From: Commensalibacter intestini A911
GTDB taxonomy: Bacteria; Pseudomonadota; Alphaproteobacteria; Acetobacterales; Acetobacteraceae
DNA length: 64,000 bases
NCBI RefSeq assembly: GCF_000231445.1
Contig: NZ_AGFR01000010.1
Span: forward strand, 62,001-126,000
Direction: 5' to 3'
The position numbers were made by a program, and so were the translations under genes. Under the pieces are notes generated by a model. The model ran no database searches, was not told where the DNA came from, and saw only the letters and a program-made list of their open reading frames with translations. Positions 55,573-64,000 of this stretch are shown piece after piece (the stretch's first letter is position 1; the number at the start of each line of letters is the position of its first letter).

Positions 55573-56454
55573 TTACTTACTGGTAAAAAGTTCATTAATA
55601 TAATTTCTAACGACTTTAATTCTGGCGCTGGATCGTAAACCGCTATGAACAGAAACCCAGATATCTTGGTCGAGTTCTGGGATATGAGGGATAATAGGAT
55701 ATAATAAGTCCGGAAACTCTGTTCCAACGAAAGTATCCAAAACGCCTAATCCATTTCCATGAGAAATACCGTCAAAAATTCCTAATGCATAGCTGCACCG
55801 CAACCAAGGAATAGGGGCTTTAGGTAAAGAGCGAAGCCATTTTTCAGTTTCAAAATGAGAGCGTGCCTCATCAAAGCCGACAAAGTCCAGTTTGTTCCAT
55901 TCTTGACGGTCAATATGCTCTTTATGGCGTTGATAATAATTAGGCGCACAATAAAGACCATAAGAGAGCTTACCAATTTTTTGAATGGTTAAATCGCCTT
56001 GCTCAGGTCTAAACGTTCGAATGCCAATATCGGCTTCTAAACGGGTGAGGCTATAGGCACGGTGAGACGTAATAATCTCTATTTCAACTTTGGGATATAA
56101 TTTGTGAAAATTCTCAAATCTGGATGTTAAGAAATAAGAAATTAGCTCATCTGCATTAATTCTAACCGTGCCCTCAACAGCATGGAGCTCTTGTTGATCG
56201 ACGGTGCGTTCAATTTCAAAAGCAATTTCTTCCATCTCTTTTGCCCAAGCAATGATTTTATCACCTGCTGCGGTGGGAATGCAGCCAGCTTGCACACGTT
56301 CAATTAATTTAACGCCGAGCTCTTGTTCCAAATCATCAATGCGTCTGGAGAGCGTGGCAGGGCTGATCCCTGTTTTTTGCGCAGCTCTGCGAAGGGTTTT
56401 AGTTCTTGCCACAATGACGAGAACTTTTAGATTATCCCAATTCATATGTTTCAT
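55573..56454 (-). CDS. LysR-family regulator
   Basis: A 293-residue transcriptional regulator. The N-terminal winged helix-turn-helix reads LVIVARTKTLRRAAQKTGIS and PATLSRRIDDLEQELGVKLIER, and the rest is a substrate-binding-like effector domain (residues about 90-290). The gene is divergent from the two PACE efflux genes across about 110 bases, an arrangement commonly seen for PACE genes and their LysR regulator. Its inducer is not known. Start ATG at 56454. Confidence 0.9.
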   Translation of the reverse strand: MKHMNWDNLKVLVIVARTKTLRRAAQKTGISPATLSRRIDDLEQELGVKLIERVQAGCIPTAAGDKIIAWAKEMEEIAFEIERTVDQQELHAVEGTVRINADELISYFLTSRFENFHKLYPKVEIEIITSHRAYSLTRLEADIGIRTFRPEQGDLTIQKIGKLSYGLYCAPNYYQRHKEHIDRQEWNKLDFVGFDEARSHFETEKWLRSLPKAPIPWLRCSYALGIFDGISHGNGLGVLDTFVGTEFPDLLYPIIPHIPELDQDIWVSVHSGLRSSARIKVVRNYINELFTSK

Positions 56455-56563
56455 AATTGAACCGCCAGCTCTTGTTTGTTGAGGTTTACTTAAAAAAATA
56501 AAGCATATATGGTTGCTTCACTAAATGTAAATAATAAAATTAATATTAGAAAAAGAGATAAGA

Positions 56564-57016
56564 ATGCGTACCTTTTGGGATAGAGTTCGTCATGCAATTA
56601 TGTTTGAAATTGTAGGACTGATTTTATTTATTCCGTGCTCTGTTTGGGTGTTTCATCAATCCATAGAGCATATGGGCGTGATTGGTGTATTTTCTGCTTT
56701 TGCAGCCACGACGTGGAATTTCTTTTACAATATTGGCTTTGATCGTTCGATGCTATATTTCAGAGGTTCTGTTCAAAAAACACTGCTTATTCGTGTTTAT
56801 CACTCGATCCTGTTTGAGGTCGGGTTGACGTTGATTACTCTGCCAGCCATTGCTTTGTATTTAAATATTGATATTGTCAGCGCATTTATTATGGATGTAG
56901 CAATCGTTGTGTTTTACCTCGTTTATGCGTTCTTTTTTAATATTGTTTATGATTTTATATTTCCGATTAAAGAGCAAAATGTTTCTTTATGTTCTGAGAA
57001 AACCGAAGGGGTGTAA
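56564..57016 (+). CDS. PACE family efflux protein, first of two
   Basis: PACE proteins (proteobacterial antimicrobial compound efflux) export biocides and other small molecules; short-chain diamines are a proposed natural substrate. The 150-residue protein begins MRTFWDRVRHAIMFEIVGL and has four membrane segments with two repeats of a BTP domain: TTWNFFYNIGFDRSM and IRVYHSILFEVGLTLIT, VYAFFFNIVYDFIFP. It is followed after 220 bases by a second copy. A LysR regulator is divergent upstream. Confidence 0.88.
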   Translation: MRTFWDRVRHAIMFEIVGLILFIPCSVWVFHQSIEHMGVIGVFSAFAATTWNFFYNIGFDRSMLYFRGSVQKTLLIRVYHSILFEVGLTLITLPAIALYLNIDIVSAFIMDVAIVVFYLVYAFFFNIVYDFIFPIKEQNVSLCSEKTEGV

Positions 57017-57236
57017 AGGGTTGATTATGGTAATTACTTATTGAATGTTTCAAAAATGAAGCACTATGAGCGATTTATTATTGTTTACTTTAAAAATTAA
57101 AGCAGATAAGATTAGGTTAAGTAATAACAAAATAAAAAGAAGAAAAAAAATTAAACCTAAATAAAAACCAATACAAACGATAAAATAGATTTGTAAAAAA
57201 CTAATAATATAAAAAGTAAAAAAGAGTATTTTTAAA

Positions 57237-57689
57237 ATGCGTACCTTCCGAGATAGAATTCGGCATGCGGTTACCTATGAAATTATTGGATTGTTTTTGT
57301 TTATACCTGTTGGTGTATTACTATTCAATCAACCGATAACAGAGATGAGCGTTGTAGCAATTGCATCTTCGCTAGCATCTACGATTTGGAATTTTGTTTA
57401 TAATTTATCTTTTGATAAAGTAATGCTGTCTTTGCGTGGCACTACCGAGAAAAGTGTGATTATTCGCGTATTTCATGCCGTTTTATTCGAAGCAGGATTA
57501 ACCATTTCCCTTGTTCCCATCGTTGCATGGTATTTGGGAATTAGTTTGATTTCTGCCTTTGTAATGGATATCACCATCGTATTATTTTACTTGGGATATA
57601 CATTCTTTTTCAATCTTGCTTATGACTTTATCTTCCCTGTGGAAGACGAAGCTGATGCGGTTAAAGGCGAGTTTTCTCTGAATTCGTAA
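57237..57689 (+). CDS. PACE family efflux protein, second of two
   Basis: A 150-residue paralogue of the preceding gene, equal in length. It starts MRTFRDRIRHAVTYEIIGL and keeps the same motifs: STIWNFVYNLSFDKVM, IRVFHAVLFEAGLTIS and YTFFFNLAYDFIFP. The two probably arose by tandem duplication; the 220-base gap is AT-rich, allowing a separate promoter. They may act singly or as a pair. Confidence 0.88.
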   Translation: MRTFRDRIRHAVTYEIIGLFLFIPVGVLLFNQPITEMSVVAIASSLASTIWNFVYNLSFDKVMLSLRGTTEKSVIIRVFHAVLFEAGLTISLVPIVAWYLGISLISAFVMDITIVLFYLGYTFFFNLAYDFIFPVEDEADAVKGEFSLNS

Positions 57690-57720
57690 TTCGTTAAGTA
57701 AATTGAACCATTCATGAAAA

Positions 57721-57754
57721 AAAGGGCTCTGTGTTTATTCACAGAGCCCTTTTA
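57721..57754. terminator. Bidirectional terminator
   Basis: Stem AAAGGGCTCTGTG (57721-57733) and CACAGAGCCCTTT (57740-57752) with a six-base loop, perfect, followed by T on both sides. It separates the second PACE gene from the converging oxidoreductase gene. Confidence 0.93.
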
Positions 57755-57768
57755 AAATATGTTAATGT

Positions 57769-58857
57769 TTATTTCTTTTTGTTAGTTTCAAGAGATAACG
57801 TCGTTTGATAAGGTGTTGGAACAAATTGCACAGGTTCATTAGCTGCATTATGTGCATATTGTGCATTTAAAACCCAGTATGGATCTCTCAGTAACCCTCT
57901 GCCAATCGCGACGAGGTCTGCATCACCTGAATTTAATACATAATCTGCAAGTTCTGGATCTTCTAATTTTCCAACAGCAATCACAGGAACATTCACCGCT
58001 TGCTTAATACCTTTGGCCAGATAGACTTGATAGCCAGCATGGAAAGAAGGGCGATGGTTGTTGTCTAACTTGCCATCTCCACCACCGCTGACATGCACCA
58101 TATCAACACCAGCATCAACATAGTGTTTAGCAATTTCACAACCATAAGATAGATCATAGCCATTTGATCCGAATTCTTGTGCAGAAATACGAATAAGTAA
58201 AGGCATATCTTTAGGCATCACTTCTTTCACAGCTTTGATGATCTGTCTTCCAAATAAGAATTTATCTTGTCCATACTCATCGGTACGAAGATTCATTTTT
58301 GGTGAATGGAATTGATGAATTAAATAGCCATGTGCACCATGGAGTTCAATCGCATCAAAACCCGCTTCGATGGCACGTTTAGCCGTATTTTGAAAGGCTT
58401 GAACAAGCTCTAAGATCTCAGACTTACTGAGTTCTTTTGGTGTTTGATATTGCCATTTTCCATCCCCAGCATCTGCGTCCCCGTCATAAGGCATAGGAGA
58501 AGAGGAGACGACATTTTTTTCACCCAACGCTTTGCGTCCTGAATGTGCAATTTGAATTGCAGCTTTGCTGTCATGTGCATGGATAGCTTTTACAATTGGT
58601 TTGAATGCATCGCGTTGTTCGTCATTCCATAGTCCTAGACAATTTGGGGAAATACGACCATTTTCAGCAACACTAGTCATTTCAACAATAATAAGTCCAA
58701 CACCACCAACAGCACGAGAAGCATAGTGAGTATAATGCCATTCATTGGCAATTCCATTGGTTGCAGAATATTGGCACATTGGAGGCATAACAACGCGGTT
58801 TTTTAAAGAGAGTCCTTTAAGTTGAAACGGTGTATTTAAGCTATATAATTTGGTCAT
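57769..58857 (-). CDS. NADH:flavin oxidoreductase (Old Yellow Enzyme, YqjM-like)
   Basis: An FMN-dependent ene-reductase of 362 residues. VVMPPMCQYSATNG with the FMN-near Cys is the thermophilic-like YqjM hallmark, and AIEAGFDAIELHGAHGYLIHQF, RDPYWVLNAQ and ISAQEFGSNGYDL follow. It reduces activated C=C bonds of unsaturated carbonyl compounds. The neighbouring LysR gene is divergent and may regulate it. Start ATG at 58857. Confidence 0.9.
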   Translation of the reverse strand: MTKLYSLNTPFQLKGLSLKNRVVMPPMCQYSATNGIANEWHYTHYASRAVGGVGLIIVEMTSVAENGRISPNCLGLWNDEQRDAFKPIVKAIHAHDSKAAIQIAHSGRKALGEKNVVSSSPMPYDGDADAGDGKWQYQTPKELSKSEILELVQAFQNTAKRAIEAGFDAIELHGAHGYLIHQFHSPKMNLRTDEYGQDKFLFGRQIIKAVKEVMPKDMPLLIRISAQEFGSNGYDLSYGCEIAKHYVDAGVDMVHVSGGGDGKLDNNHRPSFHAGYQVYLAKGIKQAVNVPVIAVGKLEDPELADYVLNSGDADLVAIGRGLLRDPYWVLNAQYAHNAANEPVQFVPTPYQTTLSLETNKKK

Positions 58858-58951
58858 GGTTATTTCTCTTAACGTTTATAATTGAATTATTTTGATTGTA
58901 AGAAGAAAACTGATATAAATATAATTAATATTTTATATAAAGATTATAAAA

Positions 58952-59857
58952 ATGAATAATATCAGCTCGCTGGATCTTAATTTATTAAAAGTGATGGATG
59001 CGTTATTGGATGAGCGCAATGTCACGCGTGCGGCGCAAAAATTATCTTTAACGCAGCCTGCGGTCAGTATTATGTTAAACCGATTGCGAGATAAATTCAA
59101 AGATCCTTTATTTGTTCGATCTTCACATGGAATGGTGCCAACGGATCGGGCTTTGGCGTTGGCAGAGCCGATTAAAAAGATTTTAAGTGATATTGGTCTG
59201 CTAATCCAACCTATAGAACTTAATCCTTCAGAGTTAGAACTTACGTTAACGATTGCCGCTAATGATAATGATATGATCGTTATTGGATTACCATTTGTTT
59301 TAGCATTAAAGAAATATGCGCCACGCGTTAAAGTGGCTTTTGTTTCATATCATAAACTGGATGTGCAGTTGATGCTGGAAAGAGGAGAGTTAGACTTAAT
59401 ACTAATTGATCCGCGTAACTCTCCGCCCTCTTTATATCATCGTGTTTTATTTGAGGATCAGTATGTGTGCGTCATGCCTCAAGATCATCCGTTGGCAAAA
59501 GAAAACTCATTAACGTTAGAAATGTTTTGTACTTTTGAGCATGTATTGGTTTCTTATCATGGAGGGCAATTTTATGGAGCAACGGATGATGCACTTCATA
59601 AAATCGGATTAAAGAGGCGGGTTGCGTTATCGATTACTAGCTTTTTATTATTACCGTGTGTCTTAGAGCAAAGTGACTTTATTGCAGTTGCTCCTGAAAG
59701 AGTAGCACGAAATTTTAAGAGTATGGTTTTAAAGGAACCTCCTGTTTCTGTACAAGGTTATACGAAGATTATGGCTTGGCATGAACGAACTCATAGAGAT
59801 CGAGTGCAACAATGGATGCGAAATTTAATGGTCGAAACGTGTAAAGAATCATCATAA
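58952..59857 (+). CDS. LysR-family regulator
   Basis: A 301-residue regulator. The helix-turn-helix is SLDLNLLKVMDALLDERNV to LTQPAVSIMLNRLRDKF, followed by the effector-binding domain. The start text and VRSSHGMVPTDRALAL resemble the NodD-like branch. It is divergent from the Old Yellow Enzyme gene across about 95 bases, which suggests control of that gene; inducer unknown. Confidence 0.9.
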   Translation: MNNISSLDLNLLKVMDALLDERNVTRAAQKLSLTQPAVSIMLNRLRDKFKDPLFVRSSHGMVPTDRALALAEPIKKILSDIGLLIQPIELNPSELELTLTIAANDNDMIVIGLPFVLALKKYAPRVKVAFVSYHKLDVQLMLERGELDLILIDPRNSPPSLYHRVLFEDQYVCVMPQDHPLAKENSLTLEMFCTFEHVLVSYHGGQFYGATDDALHKIGLKRRVALSITSFLLLPCVLEQSDFIAVAPERVARNFKSMVLKEPPVSVQGYTKIMAWHERTHRDRVQQWMRNLMVETCKESS

Positions 59858-59951
59858 TGGTTTTATTCGTTCAGAACCGAGATTAAGTCATTTACATTAT
59901 ATTTCGGAACAATTAAGATTTTTCCTCAACTTTTAAATGTAGGAAAAAGGA

Positions 59952-60710
59952 ATGTCCGCTCCATCTTCTGCAGCACAGCAGAAATTAAAGAATCATATAC
60001 ATCACGAATGTTTACGTGCATTCAAAACAGCTATTCCGTTAATGATTAGTTTTATTCCATTCGGAATGATGCTGGGTGCTCAAGCAAAAATTAAAGGAAT
60101 GAGCTTGCTTGAGTTGGTGTTGATGTGTGGGATTAATTTTGCAGGTGGATCGGAATTCGTAGCCATTGGGTTGTGGCAAGAGGTGCCGCCTTTATTATTG
60201 ATTGTCTGCATGACGTTATTGGTAAATTGTCGTCATATCTTGATGGGGGTCACAATGATCCCGATCTGTAGACGTCAACCCGTTCGTAAAATGTTACTCT
60301 CTTTTTTCTTGCTCTGTGATGAGACATGGGCGCTCTCTTTGCAAGATAGTTACCGTAGAATGGGCGAAGGATATCGTGAACCGTTTAGCTATTCTTATTA
60401 TATAACAATTGCTGTTTCTTTTTATATTACTTGGGTGATTACGGCTGTTTTAGGGATGCTTGTTGGGCCTTTGTTAGGTGATCTAACACAATATGGATTT
60501 GATATGGCTTTTCCAGCTGTATTTATTGTTTTGATCAAAGGGATGTGGAATGGATGGCGCCGAGGAATTACTTGGGCTTGTAGTTTGGTTGTTGCTTGTA
60601 TTGTTCATCTGATTATTCCAGGAGCATGGTATGTGATTGCAGGTGCAATGACAGGATTACTCTTTGTTTTATGTGTGCCACCTCGTTTTTTTGAGGTGAA
60701 TCGTGCTTGA
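59952..60710 (+). CDS. azlC: AzlC branched-chain amino acid exporter subunit
   Basis: AzlC, with AzlD, exports branched-chain amino acids or analogues. The 252-residue protein has multiple membrane segments and the family text AFKTAIPLMISFIPFGMMLG, GINFAGGSEFVAIGLW and LLVNCRHILMGVTMIP. It overlaps azlD by eight bases, so the two are coupled. The ATG follows AGGAAAAAGGA. Confidence 0.92.
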   Translation: MSAPSSAAQQKLKNHIHHECLRAFKTAIPLMISFIPFGMMLGAQAKIKGMSLLELVLMCGINFAGGSEFVAIGLWQEVPPLLLIVCMTLLVNCRHILMGVTMIPICRRQPVRKMLLSFFLLCDETWALSLQDSYRRMGEGYREPFSYSYYITIAVSFYITWVITAVLGMLVGPLLGDLTQYGFDMAFPAVFIVLIKGMWNGWRRGITWACSLVVACIVHLIIPGAWYVIAGAMTGLLFVLCVPPRFFEVNRA

Positions 60711-61023
60711 TCATTTAATAACACAACATGCTTTGTTAACGATCCTTGGAATGGGATTGGTTACCTATTTAACGCGTATTAGTGGTTATCTTTTGTTAAG
60801 AAATAAAAACTATCCACGGTTAACGAGGGTATTAGAAATATTGCCAGGCTGTGTAATGATTTCTCTGATTGCACCAATTTTTGTTACAGGAAAATTATCA
60901 GATCTGATTGCAGTTATCTTAACCATTCTTACTGCAATGCGCTTTTCTTTTTTAGTAACGTTGATTGTTGGTGTGGGTTCAGCAGGAATTTTGAGGCATT
61001 TGCTTCCATTACTTTTGCATTAA
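60703..61023 (+). CDS. azlD: AzlD small membrane subunit
   Basis: AzlD partner of AzlC, 106 residues with four short hydrophobic segments; LLTILGMGLVTYLTRISGYL and LEILPGCVMISLIAPI are conserved in AzlD. Start is GTG at 60703, inside the end of azlC. A terminator-like hairpin follows at 61038-61059. Confidence 0.9.
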   Translation: MLDHLITQHALLTILGMGLVTYLTRISGYLLLRNKNYPRLTRVLEILPGCVMISLIAPIFVTGKLSDLIAVILTILTAMRFSFLVTLIVGVGSAGILRHLLPLLLH

Positions 61024-61037
61024 AGACAAAAAAATAA

Positions 61038-61059
61038 GGTCTATATTTTCATATAGACC
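61038..61059 (+). terminator. Hairpin after azlD
   Basis: Stem GGTCTATAT (61038-61046) and ATATAGACC (61051-61059) with a four-base loop. The T tract that follows is weak. Confidence 0.6.
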
Positions 61060-61084
61060 CTGTAGTTTGAGGAAGAAATAGATA

Positions 61085-61154
61085 GTCAGTATTTTGTATC
61101 AGTATTTAAAATTAGTTAAGATGTCAGTATTTTATATTAGTATTTAGATTTAGT
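61085..61154. repeat. Imperfect 32-base direct repeat downstream of azlD
   Basis: 61085-61116 and 61123-61154 match at about 28 of 32 bases (GTCAGTATTTT at both starts), offset 38. It lies between converging azlD and rpoH. Confidence 0.7.
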
Positions 61155-61204
61155 ATTTGTATAGGTGTTAGTCATTTAGTCAAAGTCTTGAGTTCCTTTA
61201 TTAG

Positions 61205-62107
61205 TCAAGCAAATGCTTGTCTACGTAAGTCATTATTTTGAGTTGCCATCACCGTATTTTGAACAAGCTCTTGTAATTTTTCAAAAGCTCTTACTTCAAT
61301 TTGGCGAATGCGTTCTCTTGATATATTGTAAGTCTGAGACAATTCTTCAAGGGTTGCAGGTTTATCTTTTAATCTTCTTTCAACTAATATTTCACGTTCT
61401 CTTGGTTTTAATGATTTCATTGCCTCATTTAGTAAGGTTTTTCTGTTAGAGAATTCTTCTTCTTCAGCATATGTTTCTTCTTGGTTTGTTGTCTCGTCAA
61501 CCAACATACTTTGCCACTCATCATATTCGTTATCATTGCCAATAGATGCGTTTAGGCTATGATCATGAGCACTAAGACGTCTATTCATATTTTGAACTTC
61601 CTCTTGGGAAACCCCTAAAGATGTAGAAATAGTTTCTAGTTGCTCTGGGTTTAAATCATTTTCACCCAATGCTTTGATTTGGCTTTTGAGACGACGTAGA
61701 TTAAAGAATAATTTCTTTTGTGCGGCTGTTGTTCCGATTTTAACCAATGACCAGCTATGTAAGATGTATTCTTGTATAGCAGCTTTAATCCACCAAATGG
61801 CATAAGTTGTAAAGCGAAATCCTTTTTCAGGGTCAAAGCGTTGAATTGCTTGTAACATTCCGATATTACCTTCGCTAATTAACTCATTCAAAGGTAAACC
61901 ATATCCTTTATATCCAGCTGCAACTTTAACAACCAATCTTAAATGAGCTCTCACCAAGTTGTGTGCAGCTTCGATATCGCCTTTTTCTTTCCATTTTGTT
62001 GCATATTCTTGCTCTTGTTCAAGTGTTAAGAGTGGAAATTTGCGTGTATATTGGATGTACTGAGTAAGGTTTGTGTCTGGGGTTACTTGTAACATTGAAG
62101 ATACCAT
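61205..62107 (-). CDS. rpoH: RNA polymerase sigma-32 factor RpoH
   Basis: Heat-shock sigma factor of 300 residues. Region 2 is clear (LNELISEGNIGMLQAIQRFDP and RFTTYAIWWIKAAIQEYIL) and the RpoH-specific box QKKLFFNLRR lies near residue 130. Region 4 has the HTH YNISRERIRQIEVRAFEKL. The ATG at 62107 follows AAGGAG by eight bases; a later in-frame ATG at 62095 is possible. A near-consensus promoter is visible upstream at 62241-62269. Alphaproteobacteria often have several rpoH genes; only one is here. Confidence 0.95.
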   Translation of the reverse strand: MVSSMLQVTPDTNLTQYIQYTRKFPLLTLEQEQEYATKWKEKGDIEAAHNLVRAHLRLVVKVAAGYKGYGLPLNELISEGNIGMLQAIQRFDPEKGFRFTTYAIWWIKAAIQEYILHSWSLVKIGTTAAQKKLFFNLRRLKSQIKALGENDLNPEQLETISTSLGVSQEEVQNMNRRLSAHDHSLNASIGNDNEYDEWQSMLVDETTNQEETYAEEEEFSNRKTLLNEAMKSLKPREREILVERRLKDKPATLEELSQTYNISRERIRQIEVRAFEKLQELVQNTVMATQNNDLRRQAFA

Positions 62108-62240
62108 AACATATGCTCCTTAAGATATATTGTATTTTGCTAACGCAAAATGATTTTGTAGATCTTTAAACTTATCGTTGTTACGACCTTGTATTTGGCC
62201 GCTTTATTATTGATTAGGTTGTTGTTACCTAATGATTATT

Positions 62241-62269
62241 TTTATATCAGACCAAAATAGTCCTGTCAA
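62241..62269 (-). promoter_or_regulatory. Strong vegetative-type promoter of rpoH
   Basis: On the minus strand TTGACA (62264-62269) and TATAAA (62241-62246) have an exact 17-base spacer. Transcription would start near 62234, leaving a leader of about 127 bases before the rpoH ATG. Confidence 0.75.
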
Positions 62270-62470
62270 AAAAAATACGTTGGTTTCCCTTGTGTTTTCA
62301 TCGAAAAAAACGATGTTATTAAGCAATAAAAGTGGTCGTTAATAAACTACATGCTATATAGTCGTCTTTAGAAATTTTTCAATGGAGCAAATAAAGGGTT
62401 TGTTAATAAAAAATTAACGAAAAAAAATTACAAAAATTGCTGTTTTTTTAATTTTTTAAGAGATTTAAGT

Positions 62471-62520
62471 GATTCGTTATGGAACGAATCGGAATCTCAC
62501 AACAAATTGACTGATTCGTT
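62471..62520. repeat. GATTCGTT inverted and direct repeats
   Basis: GATTCGTT (62471-62478) and AACGAATC (62483-62490) form a short hairpin with a four-base loop; a third copy GATTCGTT is at 62513-62520. They lie between the rluD end and the rpoH promoter on the minus strand and may be a terminator-like hairpin or an operator. Confidence 0.6.
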
Positions 62521-62560
62521 ACCATATACGACTGTTATGAATTTTTTCAATTACACATAT

Positions 62561-63550
62561 TTATGAATTGACAGATATTTTCGTGATTAATGATTGCATA
62601 TCTTTTGGTAAATTCGTTTCAAATTGTAGATATTTACCTGTGGAAGGATGTGTAAACCCGAGAAAGGTTGCATGTAAAGCTTGTCGAGGGAAATCTAATG
62701 CCGCGTTTTTTTGTTCAGGAGGCAATTGTTTAGCAATTGCAGGGATCCTTTTAAAGTAAACAGGATCACCAACAAGCGGGTGGCCTTCTTTGGATAAATG
62801 TACACGAATTTGATGGGTTCTTCCTGTATCAAGTTTACATTGAATTAAACTGATCGCAGGGTTAATGATTTCTAATGTTTTATAATGCGTTCTTGCAAAT
62901 TTACCGTTTCGTTTGACCACAGCCATTTTTTTGCGATCATAAGGGTCTCGTCCGATATCGCCTTCAATCGTTCCTTTTGCTGGATTTAAAATACCCCAAC
63001 ATAAAGCGAGATATAAGCGATCAATATTTCTGCTTGCAAAATCTTCTGATAATTTAGTTAAAGCTTGCTCTGTTTTTGCAACAACAATAATGCCAGAGGT
63101 ATCTTTATCCAGTCGATGTACGATCCCAGGGCGCTTTTCTCCACCAATTCCAGGGAGCTGATCTCCGCAATGGGCTAGTAAAGCGTTAACAAGAGTGCCA
63201 TCTTCATTCCCAGGGGCAGGGTGGACGACTAATCCTGCTGATTTATTAATAACAATTAATACTTCATCTTCGTAAAGAATATCTAAGGCGATTTCTTGTG
63301 CTTCTAATATATAAGGTTTTGCTTTTGGAATTTGCAATTCTATGTGATCACCTTCTTTAACAGAAGTAGAAGGATCTCTTACAATTAAATGATTGCGTTG
63401 ACATAATCCTTGTTCTATGAGCGATTTAATACGCGATCTGGAGTAGTCATTGCATGTTTGGGCAAGAAAACGATCTAAACGTATATTATTGTTTTCTTGA
63501 TCAACTAGAGCTACAACAGAAGACTCAATTGTATTATTTGCATCAGACAT
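62561..63550 (-). CDS. rluD: 23S rRNA pseudouridine synthase RluD
   Basis: Makes pseudouridines at 1911, 1915 and 1917 of 23S rRNA. The 329-residue protein has an N-terminal S4 domain (LDRFLAQTCNDYSRSRIKSLIE), then GIVHRLDKDTSGIIVVAKT with the catalytic Asp in HRLDKDTSG, and SLIQCKLDTGRTHQIRVHL as the family signature. The ATG at 63550 is preferred over the frame start at 63604. It is divergent from a small membrane protein gene with about 20 bases between starts. Confidence 0.93.
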   Translation of the reverse strand: MSDANNTIESSVVALVDQENNNIRLDRFLAQTCNDYSRSRIKSLIEQGLCQRNHLIVRDPSTSVKEGDHIELQIPKAKPYILEAQEIALDILYEDEVLIVINKSAGLVVHPAPGNEDGTLVNALLAHCGDQLPGIGGEKRPGIVHRLDKDTSGIIVVAKTEQALTKLSEDFASRNIDRLYLALCWGILNPAKGTIEGDIGRDPYDRKKMAVVKRNGKFARTHYKTLEIINPAISLIQCKLDTGRTHQIRVHLSKEGHPLVGDPVYFKRIPAIAKQLPPEQKNAALDFPRQALHATFLGFTHPSTGKYLQFETNLPKDMQSLITKISVNS

Positions 63551-63571
63551 AGAGAAAGTTCCAAAAAAGTG

Positions 63572-63964
63572 ATGAATATGCCGCCAGAACAGACAACAGA
63601 ACATTTAACACAAAAAAATAAAGGAATGTTAGCTTTAGTTATTTTTCTAGGGGTTTTAATTATTATTGCAACGACAGTCCTGATTTTTGTTATTGTAGGT
63701 CGTTTTATGCATAAAGGGGATCAACAGTTACCAGCTGTTGTGAATACAGTAAGCTCTGTACCATTATCCTCTGTGACCCGCCCGATCAGTGTATTGCAAG
63801 AACCTAATGGCACGCATATCGCTCAAGTCTTTCGTCAGTCTGATCAAACGATGGTGATTTCTTTAAGTGGTGGCGGTCTCCCAGATCGGATTGTGATTTG
63901 GGATTTGGCTAATCAACAAAAACAAGCAGAAGTAAAATTGTCTGAAGCAGCATCAGCTCAGTAA
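63572..63964 (+). CDS. Small membrane protein (DUF6476-like)
   Basis: The 130-residue protein has an N-terminal hydrophilic stretch, one membrane helix (LVIFLGVLIIIATTVLIFVIV, near residues 22-42) and a C-terminal domain with ISVLQEPNGTHIAQVFRQ and LSGGGLPDRIVIWDLANQQ. A protein of this type is found beside rluD in other alphaproteobacteria, which supports the call. The start is ATG 63572 or GTG 63569. Function unknown. The 36 bases after the stop hold a ribosome-like AAAGG that may belong to the next gene. Confidence 0.7.
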   Translation: MNMPPEQTTEHLTQKNKGMLALVIFLGVLIIIATTVLIFVIVGRFMHKGDQQLPAVVNTVSSVPLSSVTRPISVLQEPNGTHIAQVFRQSDQTMVISLSGGGLPDRIVIWDLANQQKQAEVKLSEAASAQ

Positions 63965-64000
63965 TTAGGATAAAAGGAATAAAGGATGTTGATATAGATG

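Larger units (their letters stand above)
62108..62560. other. Gene-free region between rpoH and rluD
   Basis: About 450 bases. It holds the rpoH leader and promoter and a cluster of GATTCGTT repeats (62471-62520). No convincing frame is seen. It is AT-rich. Confidence 0.6.

Noticed and set aside
61085-61154. An attachment site or mobile element end at the direct repeat after azlD
   Set aside because: The repeat is short, imperfect and AT-rich, with no integrase or transposase gene nearby; simple local duplication is more likely.

Overview
The window looks like a chromosomal segment of an AT-rich acetic acid bacterium (Acetobacteraceae, Alphaproteobacteria). A Commensalibacter-like insect-gut symbiont fits best. 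The clues are housekeeping blocks in alphaproteobacterial order (scpA-scpB-tatB-tatC-serS, rplM-rpsI-argC, serC-hisZ-purA, rluD divergent from a small membrane protein), an RpoH-type heat-shock sigma factor, a strand-loop-strand repeat protein with a Hint domain of a kind common in acetic acid bacteria, and low GC throughout. The genus is an inference; no rRNA gene is present to confirm it. No CRISPR array, complete IS element or intact prophage was seen.

Layout. 1-3774: end of scpA, scpB, tatB, tatC, serS. 3809-5194: an acyltransferase gene inserted between serS and the presumed serS terminator, followed by a dead second copy of the serS 3' end. 5224-7341: a minus-strand trio (phage-neck-like protein, metzincin-like protease, exported protein). 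7554-10650: DUF815-type ATPase, yajC, sodB, squalene/phytoene-synthase-family protein. 11129-13741: adhE. 13854-15988: molbindin, tyrS, exported protein. 16154-17190: two exported 17-residue-repeat proteins. 17278-21472: pabBC fusion, YbdG-like mechanosensitive channel, FocA-type channel. 21620-25973: xylR, xylE, xylA. 26577-30092: large repeat/Hint protein and a truncated serine recombinase. 30283-36085: lipoprotein and a Fur-box-rich heme/iron locus (tonB, exbD, exbB, heme oxygenase, TonB-dependent receptor). 36255-41917: tRNA-His, NAD-binding protein, rplM, rpsI, argC, an orphan HEPN-like protein, an alanine/glycine symporter. 42157-49065: exported DUF3472-like protein, Sel1 protein, a frameshifted SDR, an exported GH15-like protein and a GH32 sucrose hydrolase. 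49427-53294: tRNA-Leu, serC, hisZ, purA. 53384-58857: small membrane protein, acetolactate decarboxylase, lipoprotein, LysR regulator, two tandem PACE efflux genes, Old Yellow Enzyme. 58952-64000: LysR, azlCD, rpoH, rluD and a small membrane protein.

How the genes fit together. Uptake and isomerisation of xylose (XylE, XylA, XylR), sucrose hydrolysis (GH32), mixed-acid type functions (AdhE, FocA) and acetoin formation (AlsD) suggest a sugar-fermenting, oxygen-limited gut lifestyle that is unusual for a family known for strictly aerobic oxidative metabolism. Iron is taken from heme through a Fur-controlled receptor, TonB-ExbBD and a heme oxygenase. Accessory surface and secreted proteins are inserted between conserved housekeeping blocks.

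The best candidates for something undescribed are the acyltransferase cargo flanked by duplicated serS ends, the metzincin/phage-neck-like/exported-protein trio, the orphan HEPN protein, and the G8 tract that splits the SDR gene.
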